A stretch of 64,000 nt of DNA, taken from positions 1,550,001-1,614,000 of the forward strand of contig JASGKH010000001.1 of assembly GCA_047600785.1 (NCBI GenBank). The letters are read 5' to 3'. A program made the translations under genes and the position numbers. Origin of the DNA: Breznakibacter sp047600785. GTDB taxonomy: Bacteria > Bacteroidota > Bacteroidia > Bacteroidales > Marinilabiliaceae. Below, one piece after another: positions 53,033 to 61,935 of this stretch; position 1 is the first letter of the stretch; each line of letters begins with the position of its first letter. The notes below the pieces were generated by a model, which saw only the letters and a list, made by a program, of their open reading frames with translations, was not told the DNA's origin and searched no databases.

Positions 53033-54943
53033 ATGAACTGGAAAGATTTAAACATCCGGAGTAAGATAGGCTTTGGCTTTGCCATAGTGATAGGAGCGAT
53101 GGTCATTGCCGGAATTATTTTATTCATTAATTTCCAAAGAGTAACCAGCGAGATCAAATCGCTGTCCGATACGTATATCCCATCGGTCAACGAAGCGAGC
53201 AAAGTGTTGCGATTTTGGGAAGAAGCAAGCGAATATGCACGGTCGTATGATTTTACCAACGATGCATATTTTATCGAAAAGCAACGTACGGCATTCTCCA
53301 AAATGAGCGCAGCGTTGAAAAATCTTGAAATATATACCAAGGCGCGGGAAAAGGAGCTGGATGCCAAAGGCGTCAATCTTGTGTTGTTGAGGGCGTACGC
53401 TTCTGAATACGAAAAATCGCGCTCGGAATACGAAGCCAAAACTGCTGGCTTTTTGATGCATTACAAAGAGTTTGAATCGTTGTATGCACAAATCGCCGAG
53501 TCAGGTTCCGCTTCCTCAAAAGTGTTGGGTGTGGGCGGATTGGTGTTCATGCACCACAAGAACCGGAATGGTATCGGTGTGGTTTCGTTGTTGCCCGCAT
53601 TGCGGCAAATTGCAGGAGAATCGGGAAAGACCAGTTTAGCCGGAAGGTTAGGGGCCACGGGAGCGGATATGATCGATGCCTATAAGGCGATGCGTTTTGC
53701 CGAACTCAAGAATTACGAAATTGGAAAGAAAGTGATGTGGGAGGTTCGTGCATCGTCGGATATTGGACTGGACCAGATTATGGTGATGGGTGACCAGAGC
53801 AACGAGATTGTCAATTCGCAGAAAAACATATTATTGTCAACCATTGCTCTCATTATAGTTTTTGGAGGTATTTTGATTGTTGTGCTTGCCAATTCGATAA
53901 GCAAGCCAATCGCAACGGGTATCGTGCTTGCCGAGCAGGTGGCTGCCGGTGACCTTTCCGTACATTTGCACATTGACCGTAAAGATGAAATGGGGCGATT
54001 GGCAAATGCATTGAACCAAATGGTGAATAATTTGCGCAGGATTGTGAACGATATCGCCCAAAGTGCCAAGCTGATCGTGGAAGCCAGCAGCAAGCTGAAC
54101 CAGGAGGCTACCGAACTTTCGGAGGGGGCAACGGAACAGGCGTCTGCGGCCGAAGAAGTATCGTCGTCAATGGAAGAGATGCATGCCAATATCCAACAGA
54201 ACACCGATAACGCCCGTGAAACAGAGGTGATGGCCTCAAAAGCTGCAGAGGGTATGAGGGTGAGCAATGAAAGTTCAAAAGTGGCCGCCCGGCACTTATC
54301 TGAGATTACCAGCAAGATTTCGATTATCAAAGACATTGCGTTCCAGACCAACATACTGGCGTTGAACGCAGCGGTGGAGGCGGCACGTGCGGGGCATGAA
54401 GGCCGCGGTTTTGCCGTAGTGGCAGCTGAAGTGCGCCGTCTGGCCGAACGCAGCCAGGAGGCTGCCGTGGAGATCAATAAAACTTCGTCGCTGACATTGG
54501 AGTCATCGGCCGAGGCAACTTCACTGCTGGATGCCATTACGCCCCAAATACAGAAAACCGCAGGTTTGGTCCAGGAAATTACCGTTGCCTCATTGGAGCA
54601 AGTGTCGGGCGTGGAGCAAATCAACAATGCATTGCAACAGCTCAACCATGTTACCCAGCGTAACGCTGCCAATGCCGAAGAGATCAGCAGTGCCGCGCGG
54701 GATTTGGATATTTTGTCGAAACGGCTGATCGAAGCAATTTCTGTATTCCATACGTCCGATGGCCATTCGGAAATAGTAGGCAATGCCGTAAAGTCACCAT
54801 CCAACGCATCGAATGGCAGCGATACTTCCTCTCAAGCTGCATCCATGAACGACGGAAATCAGCCGGCAGAGACATCCAAACAGGGGAAAGTGAGGATTGA
54901 TTTGGGCAAAGAATATGACGATGGATCTTACGAGTCGTTTTAA
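53033..54943 (+). CDS. Methyl-accepting chemotaxis protein divergent from the sugar-binding lipoproteins
   Basis: The 636-residue chemoreceptor has TM1 at about 15-36 and a long helical periplasmic domain of about 235 residues (37-270), the size of helical bimodular sensors rather than a simple four-helix bundle. TM2 is at about 270-292, HAMP at about 293-350 (GDLSVHLHI) and the signalling domain carries the tip DIAFQTNILALNAAVEAARA. The C terminus ends SYESF, matching the aromatic-x-x-aromatic CheR-binding pentapeptide. Such receptors can sense sugars through binding proteins. The two adjacent XylF-like lipoproteins are obvious candidates. CheA and CheW are encoded about 30 kb away at 20-22.5 kb. 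Confidence 0.93.
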   Translation: MNWKDLNIRSKIGFGFAIVIGAMVIAGIILFINFQRVTSEIKSLSDTYIPSVNEASKVLRFWEEASEYARSYDFTNDAYFIEKQRTAFSKMSAALKNLEIYTKAREKELDAKGVNLVLLRAYASEYEKSRSEYEAKTAGFLMHYKEFESLYAQIAESGSASSKVLGVGGLVFMHHKNRNGIGVVSLLPALRQIAGESGKTSLAGRLGATGADMIDAYKAMRFAELKNYEIGKKVMWEVRASSDIGLDQIMVMGDQSNEIVNSQKNILLSTIALIIVFGGILIVVLANSISKPIATGIVLAEQVAAGDLSVHLHIDRKDEMGRLANALNQMVNNLRRIVNDIAQSAKLIVEASSKLNQEATELSEGATEQASAAEEVSSSMEEMHANIQQNTDNARETEVMASKAAEGMRVSNESSKVAARHLSEITSKISIIKDIAFQTNILALNAAVEAARAGHEGRGFAVVAAEVRRLAERSQEAAVEINKTSSLTLESSAEATSLLDAITPQIQKTAGLVQEITVASLEQVSGVEQINNALQQLNHVTQRNAANAEEISSAARDLDILSKRLIEAISVFHTSDGHSEIVGNAVKSPSNASNGSDTSSQAASMNDGNQPAETSKQGKVRIDLGKEYDDGSYESF

Positions 54944-54968
54944 CGGCAAAATATGTAGCCGGCACAAT

Positions 54969-55009
54969 AAAATAAGGGCATGGGATCCAGATCCCATGCC
55001 CCTTATTTT
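54969..55009. terminator. Bidirectional terminator between the MCP and 7TM-HD genes
   Basis: An 18-bp stem (54969-54986 with 54991-55009, one bulged C) has a 4-base loop, with A/T-rich ends on both sides. It can end both convergent genes. Confidence 0.8.
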
Positions 55010-55019
55010 GATATGGGAT

Positions 55020-57173
55020 TCATGATAATTTGTGTTTTTGTGGGGCAATTTCCGGGTAGCTTATCCGCGAATGGTAGATAATCTTTAACCTGCGTTTGAA
55101 CACCTCTTTTACTTCAGTGATCTCTTTCAGCGTAATCGGGGCATTCAAAAACTGTCCTTGCTCCATTTGGTCGTTGATGATGTTCTCTACCAGTTTGTCT
55201 ATTTCATCGTCCGAATAACTTTTCAGGCTGCGCGAAGCTGCCTCCGTGGCGTCGGCCATCATTAGCACTGCTGTTTCTTTGGTAAAAGGGGTAGGGCCTG
55301 GATAGGTAAATAAGCTGATGTCCGGGATTTCTTGTGGATGTTTGTTGACAAACGTGTTATAAAAATACTTGGTTTTGGTCGTGCCCTGATGAGTGACGAT
55401 AAAGTCGATGATCTGTTGTGGAAGTTTATGCTTTTTTGCCAACCTTACGCCTGTTTCAATGTGGGCAATGACAAGTTGGGCGGCTCTGTCCAGCTCCAGG
55501 TTTTCCAACGGGTTAATGCCCGATATCTGGTTTTCGGTAAATAGGGACGGTGCTTCCATTTTCCCTATATCATGATACATGGCCCCGGCATAAACCAGTA
55601 TGGGGTTGCCCCCGATTCGTTTTACGGCCGCCACGGCAAGGTTTCCGACTTGTATGGAATGATGGAATGTGCCGGGCGATGTTTCTGCCAGCTGGAGGAG
55701 CAGCGGGTGGTTGGTGTTGGATAGTTCGGCCAATGACACATCGGACACGAAACCGAATATTTTTTCGAAAATGTAAATGGCCAGATAAGTGAGCAACAGC
55801 AATGCGCCGTTGATGCCGAATTTTGCATAAATGGCCGGTTCTATTTTCATGATGTCGCCCTCTTGCCACAGGAACAGCGCTGTGTATAACACCGAATATA
55901 CCAACACGATAAAAATAGACACCTTTAGCAACTGGCTGCGGCGCTCTATCCGTACCAGACCAAAAATAGAGGTAATGCCGGCCGGTATCTGGAGGAATAC
56001 AAACTGGTAGCTGTTTTCGGCAAAAAACGATGCCAGCAAAATGGTCATGATATGGATGAACAACGCCAACCTGGAGTCAAAAAACGTACGGACCGTAATG
56101 GGCAGTATGGCGAAAGGAATGACAAAAATGGACAAATAACTAAGCGATACTTTGGCCATCAATATCATCGATACCATGAGTATGAGAATAAACGCCACGC
56201 TCTTGTTGCTGTTGAACACATCGGGCCTGAAAAAATAGAGGAACAGGTAAACACTGGTGAAGAAGGCCAACGCAATCAACAATTGTCCCACCATGATTTG
56301 TGCGTAACCGCTGGTCGTTCCCAGCCTGCTTTCAAAAGCAGCTTTGTATGACGTCAGGGTTTGGAATGCCCTATCGTCCACCATTTCTCCGGTCGCAATG
56401 ATTCGTTGGCCTGCTTTTATGGCCCCCGAAGTCAACATTGCGTTCTTAATGAGGTTGTGTCTTTCCGACTCGTTGCGTAACCTGTTGAACGCGATGTTCG
56501 GTTTGATGTACTTGTTCAACTGCAGTTGCGAAATAAAAGAGCTGATATCGTCGGAATAAGGTTCGGAGGCGGGTTTTAGCGAGTCGATGATCCAGGCCGC
56601 GAGATCATGCTGCAATTTCTGGTAAGCGCTTACCGGTGTGCAGACCTCCTCGAAGCCATAAGGTTCGGCATAATTTCCTTTGATGACCCTGAACTCGAAA
56701 TTTTTGTTGGCCGCGTATTCGTCGGGCAGTTCGATGATTCCCGCACGATAGACCGCACTCAATTCCCGTTCGATAAAATGTTGAAGTTGTTGCGAAAGGG
56801 TTTGGCTTTTCGAAAAAGTGACCCCCCTCAAAAAGTGATAATCCTTTCTGATTTCCGGGAAATTAACGGGGAAATCATTCGCAAAGCGTTCCAGCTGCTC
56901 AATGTGTAACGTGCTGTCAAGTTCAAAGTAAGGCTTAAAATGCTTCAGCATACTGTCTCGCTCGCTTTTGATCTGCTCGTCCGTCTTTAAAATGGGGAAG
57001 TCGAAATCGCTGATTAATATACCATGTTTCCAAAACCGGCCTTTGGCAAATTCGTATTTAAACTTACCTTCGCGGGGAAACAGGTAAAATACCGTGGCCG
57101 CCGCCGATACGAACATCAGTATCTTGAAGATCAGCTTCGAATAATTTCTTATGTAATGCAATAGTGATTCCAC
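55020..57173 (-). CDS. 7TM-HD family cyclic-di-AMP phosphodiesterase (PgpH-like)
   Basis: The protein has about 717 residues. After a first helix near residues 15-35 there is a long extracytoplasmic 7TMR-HDED domain (about 40-290). A seven-helix membrane region follows (about 295-490). The cytoplasmic HD domain has HSIQVGNLAVAAVKRIGG, AGAMYHDIGKMEAPSLFTENQ and HIETGVRLAKKH as metal-binding blocks. PgpH-type enzymes hydrolyse c-di-AMP to pApA. The start is uncertain: GTG at 57173 is preferred; TTG at 57203 and ATG at 57116 are alternatives. The gene is divergent from the NlpC/P60 gene. Confidence 0.9.
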   Translation of the reverse strand: MESLLHYIRNYSKLIFKILMFVSAAATVFYLFPREGKFKYEFAKGRFWKHGILISDFDFPILKTDEQIKSERDSMLKHFKPYFELDSTLHIEQLERFANDFPVNFPEIRKDYHFLRGVTFSKSQTLSQQLQHFIERELSAVYRAGIIELPDEYAANKNFEFRVIKGNYAEPYGFEEVCTPVSAYQKLQHDLAAWIIDSLKPASEPYSDDISSFISQLQLNKYIKPNIAFNRLRNESERHNLIKNAMLTSGAIKAGQRIIATGEMVDDRAFQTLTSYKAAFESRLGTTSGYAQIMVGQLLIALAFFTSVYLFLYFFRPDVFNSNKSVAFILILMVSMILMAKVSLSYLSIFVIPFAILPITVRTFFDSRLALFIHIMTILLASFFAENSYQFVFLQIPAGITSIFGLVRIERRSQLLKVSIFIVLVYSVLYTALFLWQEGDIMKIEPAIYAKFGINGALLLLTYLAIYIFEKIFGFVSDVSLAELSNTNHPLLLQLAETSPGTFHHSIQVGNLAVAAVKRIGGNPILVYAGAMYHDIGKMEAPSLFTENQISGINPLENLELDRAAQLVIAHIETGVRLAKKHKLPQQIIDFIVTHQGTTKTKYFYNTFVNKHPQEIPDISLFTYPGPTPFTKETAVLMMADATEAASRSLKSYSDDEIDKLVENIINDQMEQGQFLNAPITLKEITEVKEVFKRRLKIIYHSRISYPEIAPQKHKLS

Positions 57174-57312
57174 TTGGTTTTGGTTTATGGCTGCAAAATA
57201 CAAAATATTTAGGCGTAGTGCAGTGGGTTAACTGTTTGTCCGCATAGATTATTGCCCGCTTACTTGGGAGGTAAACGTGCGGTGTTGCAAAAAATAATTA
57301 AATTGAATGCAA

Positions 57313-58123
57313 ATGGAACACAATATGAGCGGATCGATATGCATGATGGGATTTATTCCCGTAAGGGTTGGGCCATCGGAAACTTTTCGAAATGGCCACA
57401 CAAATCCTGTTTGGCGAAACGTATGAAATTCAGTTGGTAGAAGGAGCATGGGCCAAGGTGAAACTTGATTTTGACGGTTATGAAGGTTGGATAGACAGCA
57501 AACTGACCGAGCCGATCCCCGATTATGAGCTGAAAAAATGGCGTGATTCGGAAGGTTGGACCGTGCCGGTGCCGCAACTAAAAGTGGTTACCGAACCCGA
57601 CAAACATTCCCGCATTTTGAGCGGTGGCAGCAAGATCGTGTTCAATGGTTCCGATCTTAACAGTTTCGTAATCGATAACCGGGAGTTTTACGCATCGGGC
57701 ACCATTCATCCGCAGAAAAAGCAAACCAACGTGCGGGATTTGGCCATGAACTATCTCCACACCCCCTATTTGTGGGGCGGTCGGACGTTTTACGGGATCG
57801 ACTGTTCGGGATTGGTGCAAACCGTTTACAAAATGATGGGCGTAAAAGTTCCGCGCGATGCGTCGCAACAAGTTGAGCTTGGCGAGACCGTCAGTTTTGT
57901 GGAAGAAGCCAGGCCCGGCGATTTGGCGTTTTTTGATAATGAAGAAGGGCGTATCGTGCACGTGGGTATTTGCATGGGACGTGGCGATATTGTACATGCT
58001 TCGGGCGAAGTGCGCCTGGACAAGCTTGATCATCAGGGTGTTTTTAGCCAGGAAAAGAAGAAGTACACCCACAAGCTAAGGGTGATTAAACGGATATTGA
58101 CAAAAGATGAGTTACACGTATGA
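57313..58123 (+). pseudogene. NlpC/P60 (C40) peptidase with SH3-like N terminus, single-base frameshift
   Basis: From ATG 57313 the frame reads SICMMGFIPVRVGPSETF. A different frame then carries EMATQILFGETYEI to the stop at 58123. One extra base around 57385-57389 explains the break; removing it gives a 269-residue protein. The restored protein matches the Bacteroidota C40 family: two SH3-like domains (about 1-130) and the NlpC/P60 domain (about 135-269) with the catalytic Cys in YGIDCSGLVQTVYKMMG, His in GRIVHVGICMG and a further His in DIVHASGEVR. It should cleave gamma-D-Glu to diamino acid bonds in peptidoglycan. No signal peptide is seen. The 3' end overlaps the NUDIX gene by 17 bp. Confidence 0.75.
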
Positions 58124-58544
58124 GTATCCAAGGCCCGCGCTAACGGCCGACGCGGTGGTGGTTGCCCGCAGCGGGGAAGTACCCAGTGTGTTGTTGGTCC
58201 AGCGTGCCCGCCCGCCTTATGAAGGCATGTGGGCTTTGCCCGGCGGATTTGTCGATATGGACGAAGATGTTGATGAGGCGGTGAAACGTGAATTGAAGGA
58301 AGAGACCGGCTTGGAACTTGATGGATTTGAACAGCTGCACGTATTTGGCAAGGTAAACCGCGACCCGCGCCACCGCACGGTCACGGTGGCGTACTATTGC
58401 CTTGTGGAAGAACCCAAACCCGTAACCGGCATGGACGATGCGGCGGATGCCCTGTGGTTCAGGCTTGATTGTTTACCTCCGCTGGCTTTTGACCACGCCG
58501 AGATCATTGGCCTTGCCGTCCAAAAACTGAGATTGTTGCCTTAG
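58107..58544 (+). CDS. NUDIX hydrolase
   Basis: The 145-residue protein has a complete Nudix box, GGFVDMDEDVDEAVKRELKE followed by ETGLE, around residues 45-70, in the order Gly-x5-Glu-x7-Arg-Glu-x2-Glu-Glu. The N-terminal strand ALTADAVVVARSGEVPSVLL and the following LPGGF are typical of ADP-ribose pyrophosphatase-like members. It hydrolyses a nucleoside diphosphate linked to another moiety; the substrate is not assignable. Translation is coupled to the NlpC/P60 gene by a 17-bp overlap. Confidence 0.92.
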   Translation: MSYTYEYPRPALTADAVVVARSGEVPSVLLVQRARPPYEGMWALPGGFVDMDEDVDEAVKRELKEETGLELDGFEQLHVFGKVNRDPRHRTVTVAYYCLVEEPKPVTGMDDAADALWFRLDCLPPLAFDHAEIIGLAVQKLRLLP

Positions 58545-58547
58545 CGG

Positions 58548-59183
58548 TCATCGAATCGACTTTCTCAGCACTTCAATGGATTCGGGACCCATGCAAAACA
58601 AGAGGTCTACAATGCTCAGGTTGGGCGTGAACCCGAACTTCTCCTTAAACACCTGCCAATAAGGTTGGGGCACGTAATCACCGTGGCCATCCGTTTGGCA
58701 ACCAACCCTGGGCGAAACCGAACGACGCAAGTCAAGCACATCGGCAGGAGAAGTGGCGTATGTGTCGGATAAATATATGCCGCAGGATAATCCTATATTC
58801 CCACATACGGTTTGCATCAGTTGCAAATTGTAATCCATCAGATATTTAAATCGTTGGGTGTAAAACGGTTCAAAATCATCGGCATAATACTCGAAAAAAG
58901 GCGACGATTGATACGCCGACACCAAAGTTCGCCAATGATTGGCCTGCCAGGGCGTATCGTACGACAGGAGAATGTCTTTGTCGCACGTTTTTGTTCCGGC
59001 TGGTTTTTCCACGGGGACCGATAGGGCCATGGGGCCGTTGGCGGCCATGACGACCGCACGGTTCCGGTATGTTTTCTTCTCGTAGTGGCCGTGTTGTTCC
59101 ACAAATACGTGCGGCGAGCGGTACATATGTGCGTACTGGAAAACGGGACCCAGATAGGTAGGGGAAACAAGTAACGAATCCAT
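58548..59183 (-). CDS. WbqC-like family protein
   Basis: The 211-residue protein has the WbqC hallmarks: an N-terminal PTYLGPVFQYAHMYRSPHV, a central YRNRAVVMAANGPMALSVPV, and SYDTPWQANHWRTLVSAYQSS with the conserved HWR. WbqC members occur in O-antigen clusters and, in Bacteroidota, after lepB and dapB; the enzymatic activity is not firmly established. It lies 11 bp after the downstream lepB on the same strand and is the last gene of that transcript. Confidence 0.88.
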   Translation of the reverse strand: MDSLLVSPTYLGPVFQYAHMYRSPHVFVEQHGHYEKKTYRNRAVVMAANGPMALSVPVEKPAGTKTCDKDILLSYDTPWQANHWRTLVSAYQSSPFFEYYADDFEPFYTQRFKYLMDYNLQLMQTVCGNIGLSCGIYLSDTYATSPADVLDLRRSVSPRVGCQTDGHGDYVPQPYWQVFKEKFGFTPNLSIVDLLFCMGPESIEVLRKSIR

Positions 59184-59194
59184 GAGTCGCAGAA

Positions 59195-60331
59195 TTAGAA
59201 TCCGATGTTGAAATGGGTTCGTGAAACGCCGATAATATGGTTCTCGGGCAGAAATCCCCAGTATCGGCTATCGAACGAATGGGGCTGGTTGTCGCCCATC
59301 ACCCAATAGTAATTCAGTTTAAAGGTGTACGATCGGGCTTTGGCACCGTTAATAAAGATGTCTGTCTTTTTAATATCCAGCATATTCCCTTCATAATCCT
59401 TAATGATACGTTTGTACAAATCAATGTTTTTGTGGTCGATGGACACGGTGGCTCCTTTTTGCGGAATGACGACCGGGCCAATATGGTCGGAGTTCCAGAA
59501 AAACGTGTGGGGAAAAATATTTGGGTCGGGCATATCCTTCTCGAGCGAGAACAGGGCGATGCATTGCAGGTGAAGCGAATCGGCCGTCAATGTGCTCAGT
59601 TCCACAAGTGTATCCTTCTTGTACGTGCAACTGTTGTAAATATGCGCATGGGAGGCCTTTAACAGCGGGCCGGCATTTGGGCCAATGGTCTTGTAACGTG
59701 CAATCTGGTTGAACCGTCCTTTTATTGATAGATTGTTCACAAACGCCTGCCCCGAACGGATTTCGAACGTATCGCCGGGCAAAGCCACAATACGCTTTAT
59801 ATAACGGGGGCGTATGGAAATATAACGGTCGAGCACCGTTGCAATGAAGTTGCTCTTTGAGGCCGTGTCAACGGCAACGGCGTGCAAGGGCAACGAGTCG
59901 GAAATAGGGAAGTTGAACACCGCAATGTCAAACCGTTTAATGGATGAGAAGCCGTTTGCCCTGGTGTATCGGTCAATGTGGTGGGCATCCAGCCTTGGCC
60001 CGATACTCAATTTGTTGATGACCACAATTTGTCCGCTCCGGAAGTTTGGCGCCATTGAGTTGGACGGGAGCCTTAGCAGATCGAGCAGGTACGTTTTCAC
60101 AAATACCACCATGGTTACGGAAACAGATACCATTGCCAGCCAATAGACCGTTTTGCCCAATGCACGGGGGATACGGTTCCATATTTCCCTTAATTTGGCA
60201 CGAGCCGAAAGGATGCTCCACGATGTACCGGCAATGGCAGCCGCCCCCAACAGGGCAAACTCTTTTATCCAGAGCATGGCAACGCAAATAAACGCGGTGC
60301 CCAACAGCGAACCATATGATATCTTCCTCAT
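59195..60331 (-). CDS. lepB: Signal peptidase I (downstream copy of tandem pair)
   Basis: The 378-residue type I signal peptidase has two or three N-terminal helices (about 8-85). The catalytic Ser92 lies in LPSNSMAPNF and the general-base Lys179 in RYIKRIVALPGDTFEIR. The C-terminal box GDNQPHSFDSRYWG is family-typical. It removes signal peptides of exported proteins at the outer face of the inner membrane. A terminator and a separate promoter lie between it and the upstream lepB, so it can be expressed independently. A long insert of about 90 residues follows the second catalytic motif, as in other Bacteroidota LepB proteins. Confidence 0.92.
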   Translation of the reverse strand: MRKISYGSLLGTAFICVAMLWIKEFALLGAAAIAGTSWSILSARAKLREIWNRIPRALGKTVYWLAMVSVSVTMVVFVKTYLLDLLRLPSNSMAPNFRSGQIVVINKLSIGPRLDAHHIDRYTRANGFSSIKRFDIAVFNFPISDSLPLHAVAVDTASKSNFIATVLDRYISIRPRYIKRIVALPGDTFEIRSGQAFVNNLSIKGRFNQIARYKTIGPNAGPLLKASHAHIYNSCTYKKDTLVELSTLTADSLHLQCIALFSLEKDMPDPNIFPHTFFWNSDHIGPVVIPQKGATVSIDHKNIDLYKRIIKDYEGNMLDIKKTDIFINGAKARSYTFKLNYYWVMGDNQPHSFDSRYWGFLPENHIIGVSRTHFNIGF

Positions 60332-60353
60332 TGGGGATTGAATTTTCCGAGCA

Positions 60354-60361
60354 CAAATTTA
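60354..60361 (-). promoter_or_regulatory. -7 promoter element of the downstream lepB
   Basis: The minus strand reads TAAATTTG, a full consensus, 22 bp upstream of the lepB ATG at 60331 and just after a terminator. Confidence 0.55.
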
Positions 60362-60366
60362 CACCG

Positions 60367-60401
60367 AAAAAAATCCCCGAAAGCGTTTCCTGCTCCGGGG
60401 A
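60367..60401 (-). terminator. Intrinsic terminator between the two lepB genes
   Basis: On the minus strand TCCCCG (60396-60401) pairs with CGGGGA (60374-60379), followed by seven T. The loop is 16 bases, so the strength is moderate. Confidence 0.6.
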
Positions 60402-60430
60402 CCCTTTTATTTATACGGTACCGTTTCTTT

Positions 60431-61867
60431 TTACTGTTCGTTGGCTACCCACTTGAACAACCGGCTCCAGCGGACACTGGCAGGGAACGATTTGTCTTTG
60501 TCCAGCGACAGCCATACAAGTAGCGGTTTTCCTACCACGTGGTCTTCGGGCACAAAGCCCCAATACCTTGAATCGGCCGACTTATGGCGGTTATCCCCCA
60601 TCATAAAATAGTAATCCATTTTGAACGTATAACTGGTGGCAGGTGTCCCGTTGATGTAAACGGTATTGTCTTTTACCTGCAGCTTGTTGCCTTCATATGA
60701 GGTAATTATGCGGTCATACAGCACAATGTTCTTGGCATCGATATTCACCGTAACCCCTTTCCCGGGTATGCAAAGGGGGCCAAAGTTATCGCGGCTCCAT
60801 GGATAATCGGGACTATAGGGAAATACGGACATTCCCAAGCTATCGGGTTGCATCTCGTCCATGACCAGTTGTTTGACGGTGCCGATGGATCTTAACTGGG
60901 CCGCCTTTTCTTCGGTCAGGGGCAAGTAATAGTGCGGTGCCGAGCCACCTTCCCTTTTATCGTCGTTCGAGATGCCGAACTTCTCAAAAAAATTGTCGCT
61001 CAGCAAGGTTCCATCGGTTTTGATGTGGTAGATGTGCTGGATACCTTTGGGGTTTTCGACCGCCTTACCGTTGATGAAGATCTGGTTGTGCCTGATCTCG
61101 AACGTATCGCCGGGCAATGCCACGCACCGTTTCACGTAATTTTCCCTTCTGTCCACGGGACGGGTCATTATTTCGCCGAATTCATTTGATCGTTGCGCAA
61201 CCTCTTGTTTGCCCAACGACATAAAGAACTGGTTGCGCGAATAGGCGTTTTCGAATTTGCGGCCGCTTACCAGCGACGGGTCCTGTGCCGCTTTCGCAAT
61301 GCCTATGTCCTTTGTGAGGTTATAATAATCCGGGTTTTGTACCAGAAATGCGATTGTGTCGCCGGCAGGGAAGTTGAACACCACAATGTCGTCGCGCTTC
61401 ACGTTCCCAAATCCTTTGATACGTTTGTAATCCCATTGGGGCCATTCAAAATACGATTTGGAATTGGTAACCGGAAAAGTGTTCTGCACCAACGGAAAGG
61501 CCAGTGGAGTGTTGGGCATCCGCGGGCCGTAGCTGAGCTTGCTCACGAACAGGTAGTCCCCCACAAGCAGTGATTTTTCCAGCGAGGACGTCGGGATCTT
61601 GTAGTTTTGGAAAAAAAAGAGATTGATAAGGTATACCGCGCCCAGTGCAAACAGCAACGCATCGGCCCATTCGACCACGCACCCCGGGCGTTTCCCGTCC
61701 TTTGTCCGCTTCCAAAAGTCCCAGGGCACTTTTTTTGTCACGTAAATGTCAAACACGATGGGCAAGCCCAGCAGCAACCAATAGTTGCCGATCCATATTA
61801 CCCAAAGTAAATAAACGATGACGGCGATAGCGCCCTTGATCCATCTTTTTCTTGGTATATCCTTCAT
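60431..61867 (-). CDS. lepB: Signal peptidase I (upstream copy of tandem pair)
   Basis: The 478-residue type I signal peptidase is larger than its neighbour. Helices at about 8-45 and 68-90 precede the catalytic region. The Ser motif reads IPTSSLEKSLLVGDYLF, with Ser95 followed by Leu rather than the usual Met. The Lys246 motif is NYVKRCVALPGDTFEIR and the last box is GDNRHKSADSRYWGFVPEDH. All catalytic residues are present. An insert of about 130 residues separates the two motifs. It follows dapB by 68 bp and is probably transcribed from the dapB promoter. Confidence 0.92.
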   Translation of the reverse strand: MKDIPRKRWIKGAIAVIVYLLWVIWIGNYWLLLGLPIVFDIYVTKKVPWDFWKRTKDGKRPGCVVEWADALLFALGAVYLINLFFFQNYKIPTSSLEKSLLVGDYLFVSKLSYGPRMPNTPLAFPLVQNTFPVTNSKSYFEWPQWDYKRIKGFGNVKRDDIVVFNFPAGDTIAFLVQNPDYYNLTKDIGIAKAAQDPSLVSGRKFENAYSRNQFFMSLGKQEVAQRSNEFGEIMTRPVDRRENYVKRCVALPGDTFEIRHNQIFINGKAVENPKGIQHIYHIKTDGTLLSDNFFEKFGISNDDKREGGSAPHYYLPLTEEKAAQLRSIGTVKQLVMDEMQPDSLGMSVFPYSPDYPWSRDNFGPLCIPGKGVTVNIDAKNIVLYDRIITSYEGNKLQVKDNTVYINGTPATSYTFKMDYYFMMGDNRHKSADSRYWGFVPEDHVVGKPLLVWLSLDKDKSFPASVRWSRLFKWVANEQ

Positions 61868-61935
61868 GTGGTTTGAGTTATTGCCGTTCGCGGGAACCGT
61901 TCCCGGCGTTAATCGTTATGAAATAATTCAGGTTG

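Noticed and set aside
53713..54804. A 363-codon minus-strand open frame inside the second MCP gene
   Set aside because: It is antisense to a well-supported MCP and its translation is Ser/Ala/Ile-rich without any domain. Its openness comes from the codon pattern of the MCP coiled coil.
57252..57440. A 62-codon gene before the NlpC/P60 peptidase
   Set aside because: It is a third-frame reading across the true N terminus of the peptidase.
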